Below, in pieces: positions 54,530 to 64,000 of a DNA stretch of 64,000 bases; position 1 is the first letter of the stretch; every line of letters starts with the position of its first letter. The stretch comes from Aradus depressus (Eukaryota > Arthropoda > Insecta > Hemiptera > Aradidae). The DNA lies in assembly GCA_963662175.1 (NCBI GenBank), contig OY759227.1, positions 1,582,501 through 1,646,500 on the forward strand, given 5' to 3'. The position numbers were made by a program, and so were the translations under genes. The notes below the pieces were generated by a model. That model was not told where the DNA came from. It saw only the letters and a list, made by a program, of their open reading frames with translations, and did not search any database.

Positions 54530-57365
54530 AAAATTTAGAACAACGCATAGAAAAGTTCTGGCTTACAGAAGAAATTCAAGAACAACCAATCCTTTCTGGA
54601 CAGGATCGCATTTGTGAACAACACTTTCAAGAGAACACAACCAGATCAGATAGCGGAAGACTTATAGTCAAGTTACTTTTCAATAATGACATTGGTAGTT
54701 TAGGAGAAACAAGAGAGATTGCTCTCATACGATTTAGCTAGCTTGAAAGGAGGCTAGCTATGTCAACAGAATTACAAAAGAAATATGTGAAGTTTATGCA
54801 GGAATATCACACTTTAGATCATATGGAACTCTTGACTGAGCATGAAGTCAAGGCTTTGGAGTCTCTATCACATTATTACATTCCACATCATCCAGTTATT
54901 ATGGATTCTTCTTCCACGACAAGCGTACGAGTTGTATTTGATGCGTCAACGAAGTCAACTTCTGGCAAATCCTTGAATGATCTTTTAATGGCAGGTCCTG
55001 TAATTCAAGATTACTTATTCACAATTCTTGTTCGTTTCAGAAGGCATCGTTTCGCATTCATAGCGGATATCGAAAAGATGTACAGGCAGATCAACGTCTA
55101 CAAATCTCATACTAATTATCAGTTAATACTTTGGCGTGAAGGCAGAGATCAACAATTGAAAACATACAGGCTCAAAAGTGTTACTTATGGCACGGCATGT
55201 GCGCCATTTCTCGCAATACGATGTCTACGTCAGCTGGCCATTGATGAACAAGATCGATTTTCTTTAGCGTCAAGAGTTACGCAACGTGATTTTTACGTCG
55301 ATGACTTGATATCTGGCTCTTACACGTTAGAGGAAGTGCTCATATTACAGAATGAACTGAATCTTTTCAAACCTGGAGGTTTTCGCCTAAGAAAATGGAC
55401 AGCAAATCACACAGAATTACTATCTCAATTACCTAAAGAGCTTCGAGATTCACAAGAATTAATTAAATTTGATCAGCATGCTAATGTAAAAACCTTAGGT
55501 TTATTACAGTGTCCTAAATTAGACATTCACATTCAGTATCAATACCATGGAATCCTTAATGCATAAAATCACAAAACATCAAATTCTGTCAACAATTGCA
55601 CAAACTTACGACCCTTTAGGCCTGCTAGGACCTATCACATTTAAGGCCAAATTGTTAATGCAAAAACTGTGGCAGCTTTCATTGACCTGGGATGAATTCA
55701 TTCCATTTACAGACTGAATGGAGTCAATTTTATCAATCTTTGAATTAAATAAACAATCTACACATTCCTAGACGACTTATTCCTAATACAACAACAATCA
55801 CAAGAGAGATACATGGTTTTTCTGATGCTTCAATGTCGGGATACAGCGCATGCATATATTTGAGAACAATAAATGACAACCATGAGGTTTCAGTAAACCT
55901 AATCTCAAAATCTAGAGTTGTGCCTCTAAAAACAATATCACTACCACGCCTAGAGCTATGTAGCGCTCTTCTACTGACTCAATTGATGAAAGTCACATGC
56001 ACAGCTCTTTCTCTAGAAAATCATGAAACTTTTTATTGGTCTGATTCAACGATTGTCCTGTCGTGGATCAATCCACCCTCATCCCACTGGACTATTTTTG
56101 TGTCTAACAGGATAGCCAAAATACAAACATTAAATAGTGTGTCACATTGGAGGCATGTGAGTGGCATCGACAATCCTGCATATATGAATTCTAGAGGCCT
56201 CATGGCATCAGAACTTATTAACAATACACGTTGGTGGAAGGGACCACCATGGCTGTCCGACAATGCAAAATTGGGCAGTCAACTCTCTAATAGCACCTTT
56301 ACTAAGATCGTTGAAGACCACCTTCCTGACAAGCGCAAGGGAGTTTTCACGCTGATCACAATTAACCAAGAACCCAATAGAGTTCTCAAGGTGATAAATA
56401 GGGTGTCAAGCATGAACAAATTAATTAGAGTGATTGCTTATTGCCACAAGTTTATAACACTGTTAAGAACGTCAAGGGAGAATAGAGTTCAGCAGAACTT
56501 ATCTCCTAAAGAATTAAATCAAGCTCTAATAATAATTATTGGACTAGTTCAACAAGAAGAATTTCGTAAAGAATTATCAGATTTAAAGGAGAATAAACAT
56601 AGAAGAGCAAATTAATCGCATGTCTCCTTGCCTGGATCAAGAAGTATTGATCGAGGTGGGCGGTAGATTACAAAATTCACGTCTGACTCACGATCAGAAA
56701 CACCCAATTATACTTCCAGTTGCACATCGTTTGACTCGTAGCTCTCAATGAGCATCACAGATTATTATATGCAAGTCAACAAACATTGTTGCATTCAATT
56801 CGACAGAGGTTTTGGTCACTGCTAGGAAAGAGATTAGTTAAGAGAATAGTACACCAATGCATCAGCTGTTTTAAAAACAGACGTCAAGGAATTTCGCAAC
56901 TCATGGGGCAACTGCCGCGAGAAAGAGTTGAGTCCAGTCGACCGTTCTATCATACTGGTGTAGACGTCTGTGGTCCATTCAAGGTCAAAATGTACAGAAA
57001 ATCGTATATTGCTATTTTCATTTGTTTTTCGACTAAAGCTATTCATTTGGACCTTGTAGAAGATCTTACAACGCCATCCTTTTTACCACTCTTCGTCGAT
57101 TTACATCTAGAAGAAGCAAACCACACAATAACAGAGGAACAAATGGAAGACACATTCGGACACCGATGGATTGAATACTTCGGATTCAATACTTTGAATA
57201 CTTCATCAGGTATCATCAAGCGACCCATTACCAAGATATATCCAACTACCGAATGTGGACTAAGTTCTTCAAAAGTTATTTTGCGTTTCATTGTGTTTTG
57301 TTGTTTTTTAGTTCAATTAATCAAGTTTGTGTTTTGTTCTTTAACTCAGTCATTCAATTAATAAT
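54530..57365 (+). pseudogene. BEL/Pao Pol remnant: RT, RNase H, integrase
   Basis: Starts in the protease-RT linker (EKFWLTEEIQEQPILSGQD). 54760-55566 carries the RT (FMQEYHTLDHMELL; VRVVFDASTKSTSGKSLND; FIADIEKMYRQINV; RDFYVDDLISGSYTLEEV with YVDD). A broken stretch 55567-55830 reads TYDPLGLLGPITFKAKLLMQ. 55833-56615 is RNase H (SGYSACIYLRT; YWSDSTIVLSWI; NPAYMNSRG, with Tyr where Asp is usual). 56640-57361 is integrase (VGGRLQNSRL; CISCFKN; TGVDVCGPFKVKMYRKS; FSTKAIHLDLVEDLTTPSFL), which loses its second Asp and Glu. Several stops and slips. Confidence 0.85.
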
Positions 57366-57574
57366 TTGTTTATTTGAATACGTCTTTTGAAGGGACTTCA
57401 AGGTGGGACTTCAATGTTATGAAAATAATTACAAAAACTGCCACCAGGACGTAGTTAAAAATTCATATGATATATATATATTTGGGTATTCATTAAAAAG
57501 TGTGATCTAATACAGTATAGTTGTTTATTGATCATTTTCTCGCATCCTCAAAGCAGCCAAGAATACAAATAGCA
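57366..57574. other. Short AT-rich spacer
   Basis: Includes a short TA run near 57470. No gene seen. Confidence 0.4.
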
Positions 57575-57836
57575 ATTAATACATCATCACTAGCGCTTTT
57601 GTAACTTCTGGTCCAGTTTTTCGCTTGCCCAGGCATATTTCGAGAAACCATCGATTACGGTCAATAAATATTTAAAGCTTTTATTGACTCGCCAATGGGG
57701 CACCATCTCAACCAAATCTGCTTCCCACAAATCGTCCACTCTTTTCCAAAGCACTTTACGTCGAGGGTAATTAACACGAGCTGGTTTATAGAGTTCTCTA
57801 ACGACAATTTCTCTTGGTGTGTAAGGTTTTGAAAGA
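57575..57836 (-). pseudogene. Polinton-type integrase core fragment
   Basis: The - strand frame reads SKPYTPREIVVRELYKPARV, then VDDLWEADLVEMVPHWRVNK and YLLTVIDGFSKYAWA, the start of the Polinton/retroviral-type integrase core with the first catalytic Asp. A 1-base slip near 57611 gives EKLDQKLQKR and a stop at 57592. It is an inverted copy of 53880-54062 but keeps the core segment deleted there. The second Asp and Glu are beyond the break. Confidence 0.75.
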
Positions 57837-57891
57837 ATATTCCCAGACGTACTGTATCAGACTAACACTAAATCATTTGCTTCATTCCAAT

Positions 57892-58200
57892 TTAAACATT
57901 ATGGTTCTGCTTTTTTTGCATATATTTCGACAGTTCTCGTTGAAGATGCTGAAGAGTTACATATCCAGAATTATCAACTTTCTTGACCAAGTGAGCCAAT
58001 TCTCTTTGAACGTAATTGAGAGTGACTCATTAGAATCTATGGGAGGGCTGACATTTACTAATCTTTAGGCCAATTTTTGAGATCTGTGTAGAACCTTGCT
58101 GATCTGTCCACATATCCTTTCGTAGCTGCGTCAGACGGCTCCGATGGATCCTCTACATTTATTAGCCAGTAAGGAGAGAAAGCCGATCCTGGCACAATGG
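57892..58200 (-). pseudogene. Unrecognised protein with a fibre-like motif, next to integrase
   Basis: The - strand reads FSPYWLINVEDPSEPSDAAT then KGYVDRSARFYTDLKNWPKD to a stop near 58067. A shifted frame reads VTLNYVQRELAHLVKKVDNS and GYVTLQHLQRELSKYMQ to TAA 57892-57894. The phrase NV.DP..P.DAATKGYVD resembles the stalk/trimerisation words of phage and virus fibres. Together with the neighbouring Polinton integrase this suggests an element-borne virion or fibre protein. This is tentative. Confidence 0.35.
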
Positions 58201-59568
58201 CAAGTGAGCAAGATGGCGGCCGCCCCAGCAGCCAGCTCCCACAACATTAGATGACCTTGGTTACATTATGTCGAAAGCAGCTGCCATGGCCCCACCCGTG
58301 CCCGGTCAGTTATTTACTTGTAAGAAGTATGTCAAGTACTGTTGCTAGTTATTTTTAAATTGGGGGACTATAGTTATATTAAATTGAATAGATAAAAAAA
58401 ATGAATTATAAATTGATTAATGGAGTGAGGCTCCCAAGGAAAAAACTATGTCATAAATAACTCTTTTCATTCTTAGAATTTACGTTACCGGTACCAATAA
58501 AAATCAAAATTATTTCCCGGTATGATTCTAAATTAAAATATTAATTATAAGTATTGTGTCCTGAATAATTGGTACCCACCTCCAAAGGTATTATTGGGGC
58601 CTGCAAGGCCTATGAGTTTTGAAATTTGAATTTCATTGAGAGAGCATATGGGGAATCAAAAAAAAATCAAAACATATTTACAATGAAAACTATTTTAATA
58701 AAAAAAACAAAAAAACTTCGAACTTGAAAATTGGCCATTGAAATGTATACAAAAAAAAAAAATGAATCCTACCTCGTGACGTCACCTTGAAATATATTTA
58801 CAAATTTTACTCCTTTAACATAAATTATGAGGCCCACGTTCTTCCCGCATCCTCTCTACCCTTCACTATTCACTTAGTACTCACTTTAACTTGTTAACTC
58901 ACTCTTTTCACTGAAATTGTCAAAAAATATAGAGACTAGTCTCTCATAGGTTCCACCTCTACCAGAACCCAACATAGACTGACTTATCCGCCTCCGCACG
59001 GAATTATGGGTAGCAGATTCGAGTTTCTTTTTCCTGTTGTCTGTTGTTTTACTTCTAAATATTAAAATTTTTTGGTGTTTTCTCTCCTTTCTTCCATTTC
59101 TTCTTTCTTCTAAATTGTCATCTTAATTTTCTGTAACTTTTCTTTTTAATTTTGGCTTCTTCATTTCTCGAAAGTAGCATGTAAATTTTGTGATATACAC
59201 CTTCAGATCATTTATACTGCTTTGGATTGGATCCGTCCTCTATAATTGGATCATTTTTGGAACTTGCTTCCTTTTTGAAATTTTGAGCTGGCTTTTCCAT
59301 CTGATGTGGGTAGTTTTTCTCTTCTTTTCCTTTTTCAAATTCTTCTTAATAATTAACTGTCTTTTCCTAAAAATTTTCACAACCTTCTACCGACTCGTTT
59401 TTTAATTATTGACCTTTTCTTAATTTTGCTTATAATTTCCTGAAATTTTCTTCATTCCTTCTTCTTTTAGCTGTTTCATTTTGTTCCTGGGTGTTAAAAT
59501 AGTCCCTTCTGAAAATTTGGTTTCATTTTAAAGTCGGTGGATCTGGTAATTGATGTAGAAAATGTTGG
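58201..59568. other. Spacer, possible 5' region of the Jockey-like LINE
   Basis: No gene recognised. 58880-59560 is pyrimidine-rich (many tctt/ttcc words) and could be untranslated or degraded LINE sequence. ORF1 of the LINE is not identifiable. Confidence 0.35.
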
Positions 59569-61132
59569 TTGATAACTGTAAGGTTAGGCCTACAGCCATC
59601 TTTTCTTCCTTTTAAAGGTATTCTTACTTTCTTCCTGTTGATTTTCTATTTTATTTTCTTCATCCTTAGGTTTCTAAACCTGGAATATTTCCTGAACAAC
59701 CTCAATAGGAACCCATACACCGACACCCCATCCAAAATATTTTTCAAGACTGGCATACATTCACTTATACTTCCCCATATCAATTGTATAATTTTTTACT
59801 CCAGTACATCCTCCAACAACTTCCTTTAAAATCCCCTGGCCAGGATTTAGTAACCTCCAAAATCCTTAGACATCTTCCGTGGAAGGTCATTATGTTCCTC
59901 ACCCTCATATTTAACTCCATCCTCAGAACAACATGCTACCCCACAAAATGGAAAGTATCCATTATTATCCTCATCCAAAAACCTCATTACATTGTAACCT
60001 CATATCGCCCCATTAGTCTTCTCCCTGTCCGGTCGAAAGTCTTCGAAAAGTTCCTCCTTAAAAGAATCATACCTATTATAAATTCCCAGAATATCCTTCT
60101 TGATCATCAATTTGGCTTCCGCTCGCAACATTCCACCATCCAACAATGCTTTCGAGTAGTGGACGCTATTTCCTCATCGCTTGAGCTAAAAGAGTTCTGC
60201 TTGGGTGTCTTTCTGGACGTGGCTGAAGCTGTCGACCGGGTTTGGCATGATGGGCTGCTCAAGCTCAAGCGAATCCTTCCAAGTACTTATTTCCTAATCC
60301 TCAAATCTTACGTGAGTGACCGCAGCTTCATGGTACGTCAGGGATCAGTCCTATCTGGTCTGACACCCATAATGGCTGGGGTCCCTCAAGGGAGTATCCT
60401 TGGACCTGAAGGTGGTTTCATCCTGTATACACTATACACTGCTGATATCCCAACCCACCCTAGAACTATTCTCACTACCTACGCTGATGACACAGCCAAC
60501 CTTGCTCCAGATCCTGATCCCAATAACGCGTTCCTAAGCCTGCAAGTGCATCTAGATGAGATCTCCAGATAGTGTGAGCTATGGAGAATTAAGATCAATG
60601 ATGATAAATGTGTTCAAGTTACCTTCACTCTTCGAAGGCAAAACTGACCACCTGTATCTATGAACAATGCTCTCATTCCAACCTCCAACAACATACGGTA
60701 CCTTGGGTTTTACTTAGACTGCAGACTAACGTGGAATCTCCACACAAGACTCAAACGACAAGAACTCAACAGACGATATGGTCTTTTACTCTACTCGGAT
60801 CAAGGTCAAAACTATCTGTTGAGAACAAACTTACAATTTACAAAACAACCATACGACTAATATGGACATACGGACTAGAACTATGGGGCTCAGCCAAGAG
60901 TTCCAACATCAACAGAATACAAACTTTTCAGTCAAAAATCCTACGACAAATTGTCAATGCTCCCTTTTATGTCACCAACAAAGTCCTACACAAAGATCTC
61001 AACATTCCTTACGTTCAAGACCTAATCCCACTCCGCTTCAAGAAATTCCATTCTAAGTTGAATACCCATCCCAATCCTGTCGCCGAGCAAATTGGTTTTC
61101 CCAGATCCTGTAGCTTCTCCAACAATGATTAG
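59569..61132 (+). mobile_element. Jockey-like LINE, 5'-truncated, decayed
   Basis: RT and downstream region of a Jockey-clade element, followed without poly(A) by Polinton-type sequence at about 61135. Three frame changes and an in-frame TAG at 60570 are present. Confidence 0.7.
59784..61132 (+). pseudogene. Jockey-like reverse transcriptase and C-terminus
   Basis: 59784-60572 holds the RT motifs: KSPGQDLVTSKILRHLP, YRPISLLPVRSKVFEKFLLK, DHQFGFRSQHSTIQQCFRVV, GVFLDVAEAVDRVWHDGLL (Ala-Val where Ser/Ala-Phe is usual), AGVPQGSILGPEGGFILYTL and TTYADDTANLAPD (catalytic YADD). After the TAG the same frame continues WRIKINDDKC. The next frames give NNIRYLGFYLDCRLTWNLH and YKTTIRLIWTYGLELWGSA, the usual Jockey C-terminal phrases, ending near 61132. 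Confidence 0.8.
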
Positions 61133-61179
61133 AAGGTTTGTTGGTAAAAGTCTAATGGTTTCATCTTTTTTCTGGTGAA

Positions 61180-61270
61180 GAAGAAGGTCAACAACTTTCA
61201 GATATAAAAGTTGAGGCTCCAAATGCATTTTGGCAAATGAAACCTCTAGTGAAACCGCTGTACATATAAA
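61180..61270 (+). pseudogene. C-terminal tail of a Polinton-block gene
   Basis: The frame EEGQQLSDIKVEAPNAFWQM then KPLVKPLYI ends TAA 61268-61270, 27 bases before the PLA2 gene start. It is cut upstream by the Jockey LINE. It is protein-like and correctly placed to be the gene that precedes the PLA2 gene in this element family. Identity unknown. Confidence 0.4.
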
Positions 61271-61297
61271 TTGTGAACATGATCCAGTCATTTCAAT

Positions 61298-61591
61298 ATG
61301 AAAGGAAATATAGAAGGCAGTGCAGTAAACGCTCTAATCAACAAGCTACCATTTGAAACACACATCCCGGGATATAATTACTCTGGACCGGGCACTAAGT
61401 TACAAGATCGCTTAGCTCAAAGTGATAGGGGTATTCATCCATTAGACGAAGCCTGTCTTGAACAAGATATTTCTTATTCAAAAACTAATAATTTATCTCA
61501 AAGACACGCAGCAGACAGAATCCTAGCAGATAAAGCTTGGGAGAGAGTCAGATCTAAGGACGCAAAGTGGGGGGAGGAGGCACCTGCTTGA
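61298..61591 (+). pseudogene. PLA2-type minor capsid-like protein (copy B), N-terminal half
   Basis: MKGNIEGSAVNALINKLPFE, then the calcium-loop phrase GYNYSGPGTKLQDRLAQSDR and DEACLEQDISYSKTNN. The expected catalytic HD pair is read here as QD (CAAGAT), so the enzyme is probably inactive. A TGA at 61589-61591 replaces the Trp codon that keeps copy A open. After the stop the sequence continues to match copy A for about 55 bp (to 61647). Confidence 0.65.
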
Positions 61592-61647
61592 ACTATAACA
61601 AACACCATGAAGGCTAAAATCAAAATGGGGTCCGGACTACGGGGTTG

Positions 61648-61948
61648 TCAATGACTGGGTGCGCATAGTAAATATACATCCGTATTTGAGAAAGGTTACA
61701 CCCCAAACTGGAGTTACGAAGTGTTCAGAATAAAACAAATAAAAAACTCTATATCCGCTACGTACCTATTGTCCGACTATAATGGGAAACAAGTATTGGG
61801 AAGTTTTTATGAACACGAGTTGACACCTGTCCGTTTCTCAGACGTTTATTTAGTGGAAAAAGTTTTACGAAGAAAGTTGGATAAATCATATGTTAAATGG
61901 TTAGGAATTAAAGAAAAAGAATGGATTCCCACTAAAAATGTTTTATAA
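61648..61948 (+). pseudogene. Polinton-type integrase C-terminus with chromodomain
   Basis: It begins abruptly with VNDWVRI, slips one base at about 61670, then reads KYTSVFEKGYTPNWSYEVFR, YLLSDYNGKQVLGSFYEHEL and the chromodomain VYLVEKVLRRKLDKSYVKWL then GIKEKEWIPTKNVL, TAA 61946-61948. The order FEKGY.PNWS..F.I followed by a GSFYE.EL strand and a chromodomain is the known C-terminus of Polinton (Maverick) integrases. The catalytic core is absent because the PLA2-gene copy is joined directly upstream. Confidence 0.8.
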
Positions 61949-62050
61949 GAACTAAAGAAGCAATCCGTAAAAGTTTTTCTTTCAACTCCATCCCCTCCAC
62001 AACCCTTTTTTTCCAGGCCTCTCTCCTCAGTACATAGTGTGACGTGTAGC

Positions 62051-62533
62051 ATGGATGACTCATTTTTGAAACGTATGAATCGATTAATAGACAAAGCTCG
62101 ATATGTTATGGACCTCATTACACAATACGAGGAGAAGAATACCCCCCACATAATAGCTCTAAGCCTACGATTGGGAGCACTTTCACTCAGTCAATATGGA
62201 GGAGCTGAGACGTCTCGGTCGTATGGCTGCTTATCATCTCTTCAACGAAAGGTACCCCAAAATAATCTTTAAGCATTACATGGTTGAAGAAAGGCTGGCA
62301 TTTAAGAGACACATCGAACAACTCTATCAACTAGTCGGTATATATGTAGAAAATAAAAAAGGATATGCTGGGGAATTCCACTATAAGCAATGTCCGTGGG
62401 GTGACCCTCGGTGCAGAATGGGACCAGATTCCTGCCCTTGTTCCCATGTTTCAACAGTGTTCTACAATATCTGCCGCTCCCTGAGTACAATAATTGAAGA
62501 CACCGAAAATTCTCAAGAAGAAGAAGAAGAAAG
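62051..62533 (+). CDS. Unrecognised Cys-rich protein gene, frameshifted, 3' end cut by Penelope
   Basis: ATG 62051 reads MDDSFLKRMNRLIDKARYVM and LITQYEEKNTPHIIALSLRL. A second frame from 62196 reads MEELRRLGRMAAYHLFNERY, VEERLAFKRHIEQLYQLVGI, a compact Cys/His patch (QCPWGDPRCRMGPDSCPCSH) and an acidic end (EDTENSQEEEEES). The Penelope copy starts at about 62534 and replaces the true terminus. Either two overlapping genes or one gene with a frameshift. I do not recognise it. It follows the Polinton integrase tail by about 100 bp and may belong to that element or to an integrated virus. Confidence 0.4.
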
Positions 62534-62535
62534 TG

Positions 62536-62702
62536 ATGTCGAAGGTGTAGCTCTTGTCCTGTTTTGTGATTTGTAGATCCAAATAATTGATACTATTGTT
62601 TTGTTCTAAGTCTATGGTGAATTTTATAGTGTCTGTAAGTGAGTTTATGTAGTTGTGTAAGCTGTTTATCACAAAACAGGACAAGAGCTACACCTTCGAC
62701 AT
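62536..62702. repeat. 35-bp perfect inverted repeat at the Penelope 5' inversion
   Basis: 62536-62570 and 62668-62702 are perfect reverse complements (starting atgtcgaaggtgtag). The 97-bp centre belongs to the inverted arm. Confidence 0.85.
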
Positions 62703-63682
62703 TTACAGGAAATCCACTAGTACAGAAACAATAATACCAAACAGTTCATCTCATCACACAAAACATAAACATGCAGCATTTCATTCTTTCATAGACAGAT
62801 TACTCAAACTCCCTGTTTCCCGTGACTCCTATGAAAGAGAGTTGGAGCACATCAGACACCTCGCCATCGTTAATGGTTACACAACCGACCTGGTAGACCG
62901 AATATTGAAAAGAAAGACGGAGGAGAAAATGGTAACGTCAGTGTACGGAGGGTGTAGCCAAACTAAGGAGAGGGATGACGGGGGTGGCTGATGTGTTCTG
63001 CCGTACCTCCCCAGACTATCTGAGAAATTATCTCGGGTAATAAATAGAGATGGTGTGAATGTGGGTTTCAAAAGTAGGACTTCTCTTAAGGGGATGCTCT
63101 CAAAAACCAAAGATCGTGTGGACCTCCCTGACAAATCCGGCGTGTACAGGATTACTTGTAAAGACTGTGAATGTTTTTATCTTGGGCAGACAGGCCGGAA
63201 GCTGAGGACTAGAGTGAGGGAACATTTGAGGAGGGGCGACTCTGAATTTTTCCAACACCTCCAGAACACCAGAACACAGGACATGAGGCCGGTTCAGTCT
63301 CGTTACTGCATCATGTCCAAAGAAGTAGAAAGATGGATACATTAGAAAGTATCGAAATCAAATTGGAAAGGAGGAAGAGAGAGTCCCCACTCCTCAACTC
63401 TAGAGAGGGCATGGGAGGTTTGTCCAGTCTCACGTACACCGTTCTCCCAGTTGTGACTCAGATGGTGGACAGGAATAACTCGTCTGCCCCATCCATGATA
63501 TTTTAAATTGTTAACGTTTTAGATTGTTTTATTTATATATTTTTATTATAAAATTATTTAGTTTTATTAAAAAATTTTTTATCAAGTATGGTTAATTCAA
63601 ATTTTAATTTTTTTATTATTTTTTATTTTTTTATTTAATTATTTTTCTTTGTCTTTATATTGTATTAAGGATGGTTTCTTTT

Positions 63683-63734
63683 GTAGACTGCCTGATGATG
63701 AGGGAAACCTCGAAAGCCAGCTAGCTACCACTAC
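63683..63734 (+). ncRNA. Hammerhead-ribozyme-like motif 3
   Basis: CTGATGA (63692-63698), one extra T, stem II GAGG/CCTC capped by a GAAA tetraloop, GAAA (63712-63715), a short stem III using AGC/GCT-type pairing, A, then GC...CTAC able to pair with GTAG...GC upstream. This is the best-formed stem II of the three motifs. Confidence 0.5.
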
Positions 63735-63853
63735 TAATAAAAATCTGTGAGAGGTCAGACTATATTTTATTTGACAACCTGTAATGATAATAGTTTTACA
63801 TAATACTAAAATTCAAACATTTGAATAAATAATACATATTAATGGATACATAA

Positions 63854-64000
63854 CTACTGTTTACGAACAATATTTCTAATAGAATTATATTCCATGATTT
63901 TATCATGAATAATCAAACAGTATGCGGTTGTATTTAGAGGGAAGGAAGCTATTGCCTCGAACTCTAGTCTTATATCAACAGCTCCCGGTTTGACGGTTTC
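63854..64000 (-). pseudogene. C-terminus of a major-capsid-like protein, right-edge partial
   Basis: Reading left from the window edge, the - strand frame gives ETVKPGAVDIRLEFEAIASF then PLNTTAYCLIIHDKIMEYNS and a stop TAG (63854-63856). It matches the end of the copy A capsid-like gene (ATVDIRLDLHATQPFPP, then TYCLIIHD at 4470-4495). So another Polinton-like element, in the opposite orientation, continues beyond the right edge. Open over all 48 codons seen. Confidence 0.6.

Larger units (their letters stand above)
62534..63745 (+). mobile_element. Penelope-like element with inverted 5' end
   Basis: The + strand part (62668 onward) contains KQDKSYTFDIYRKSTSTE, LPVSRDSYERELEHIRHLAI, the linker and the GIY-YIG domain (GVYRITCKDCECFYLGQTG at about 63140-63200, RTRVREHLRRGDSEFF). 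The 62534-62667 part is the preceding coding segment in reverse orientation (TIKFTIDLEQNNSINYLDLQ), overlapping by 35 bp. The 3' region is AT-rich and ends with a hammerhead-like motif and aataaaaatctg. Coding is broken near 62990 and at 63343-63345. Confidence 0.75.

Overview
The window is a repeat-dominated, AT-rich stretch of an animal genome, most likely an arthropod and probably an insect. The basis is the mix of R1-like and Jockey-like LINEs, BEL/Pao, Ty3/gypsy and Ty1/copia LTR elements, Penelope-like elements and Polinton/adintovirus-like fragments, together with spliceosomal-type introns. I see no rRNA or tRNA gene and no host gene that I can name with confidence. Species and order cannot be fixed from the sequence alone.

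Layout. 1-6.0 kb: a decayed block of virion-type genes of a Polinton/adintovirus-like element, all on the + strand (phospholipase-A2-type minor capsid protein, penton-like protein, a 46-residue protein, major-capsid-like protein, an unrecognised protein, a BIR-domain protein). It is interrupted by an RTE-type LINE and by a 488-bp inverted-repeat element. 6.1-9.4 kb: a second RTE fragment fused to an R1-type LINE. 10.5-13.4 kb: a BEL/Pao element lacking its reverse transcriptase. 13.6-14.65 kb: an unrecognised, apparently spliced gene. 16.8-27.4 kb: three LTR elements nested inside one another. 27.5-32.1 kb: a Ty3/gypsy element with short LTRs. 32.1-36.6 kb: an LTR element encoding only a Gag-like protein. 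37.5-39.0 and 49.1-49.5 kb: a capsid-like pseudogene and a degraded ORF, flanked by a 36-bp direct repeat and split by a 10-kb LTR element (39.15-49.14 kb) that itself holds a young copia element. 50.7-58.2 kb: a scrap yard of Polinton integrase pieces, Penelope copies and two BEL/Pao fragments. 59.6-61.1 kb: a Jockey-like LINE. 61.2-61.95 kb: a second Polinton fragment. 62.05-62.5 kb: an unrecognised gene cut by a Penelope element. 63.85-64 kb: the C-terminus of another major-capsid-like gene, on the - strand.

Most coding regions are pseudogenes with frameshifts, in-frame stops or internal deletions. The youngest insertions, judged by LTR identity, are the copia element (42.17-46.80 kb), the inner nested element (18.15-22.22 kb) and the Gag-only element (32.09-36.56 kb). 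Four LTR elements keep a coiled-coil Gag-like ORF but no reverse transcriptase. They probably depend on enzymes supplied by other elements.

The strongest candidates for something new are the pol-less coiled-coil LTR elements (one a Gag fused to an integrase tail), the ~2-kb direct-repeat-bounded unit with a capsid-like pseudogene, hammerhead-ribozyme-like motifs at three Penelope-type loci, and the BIR-containing virus-like cluster.
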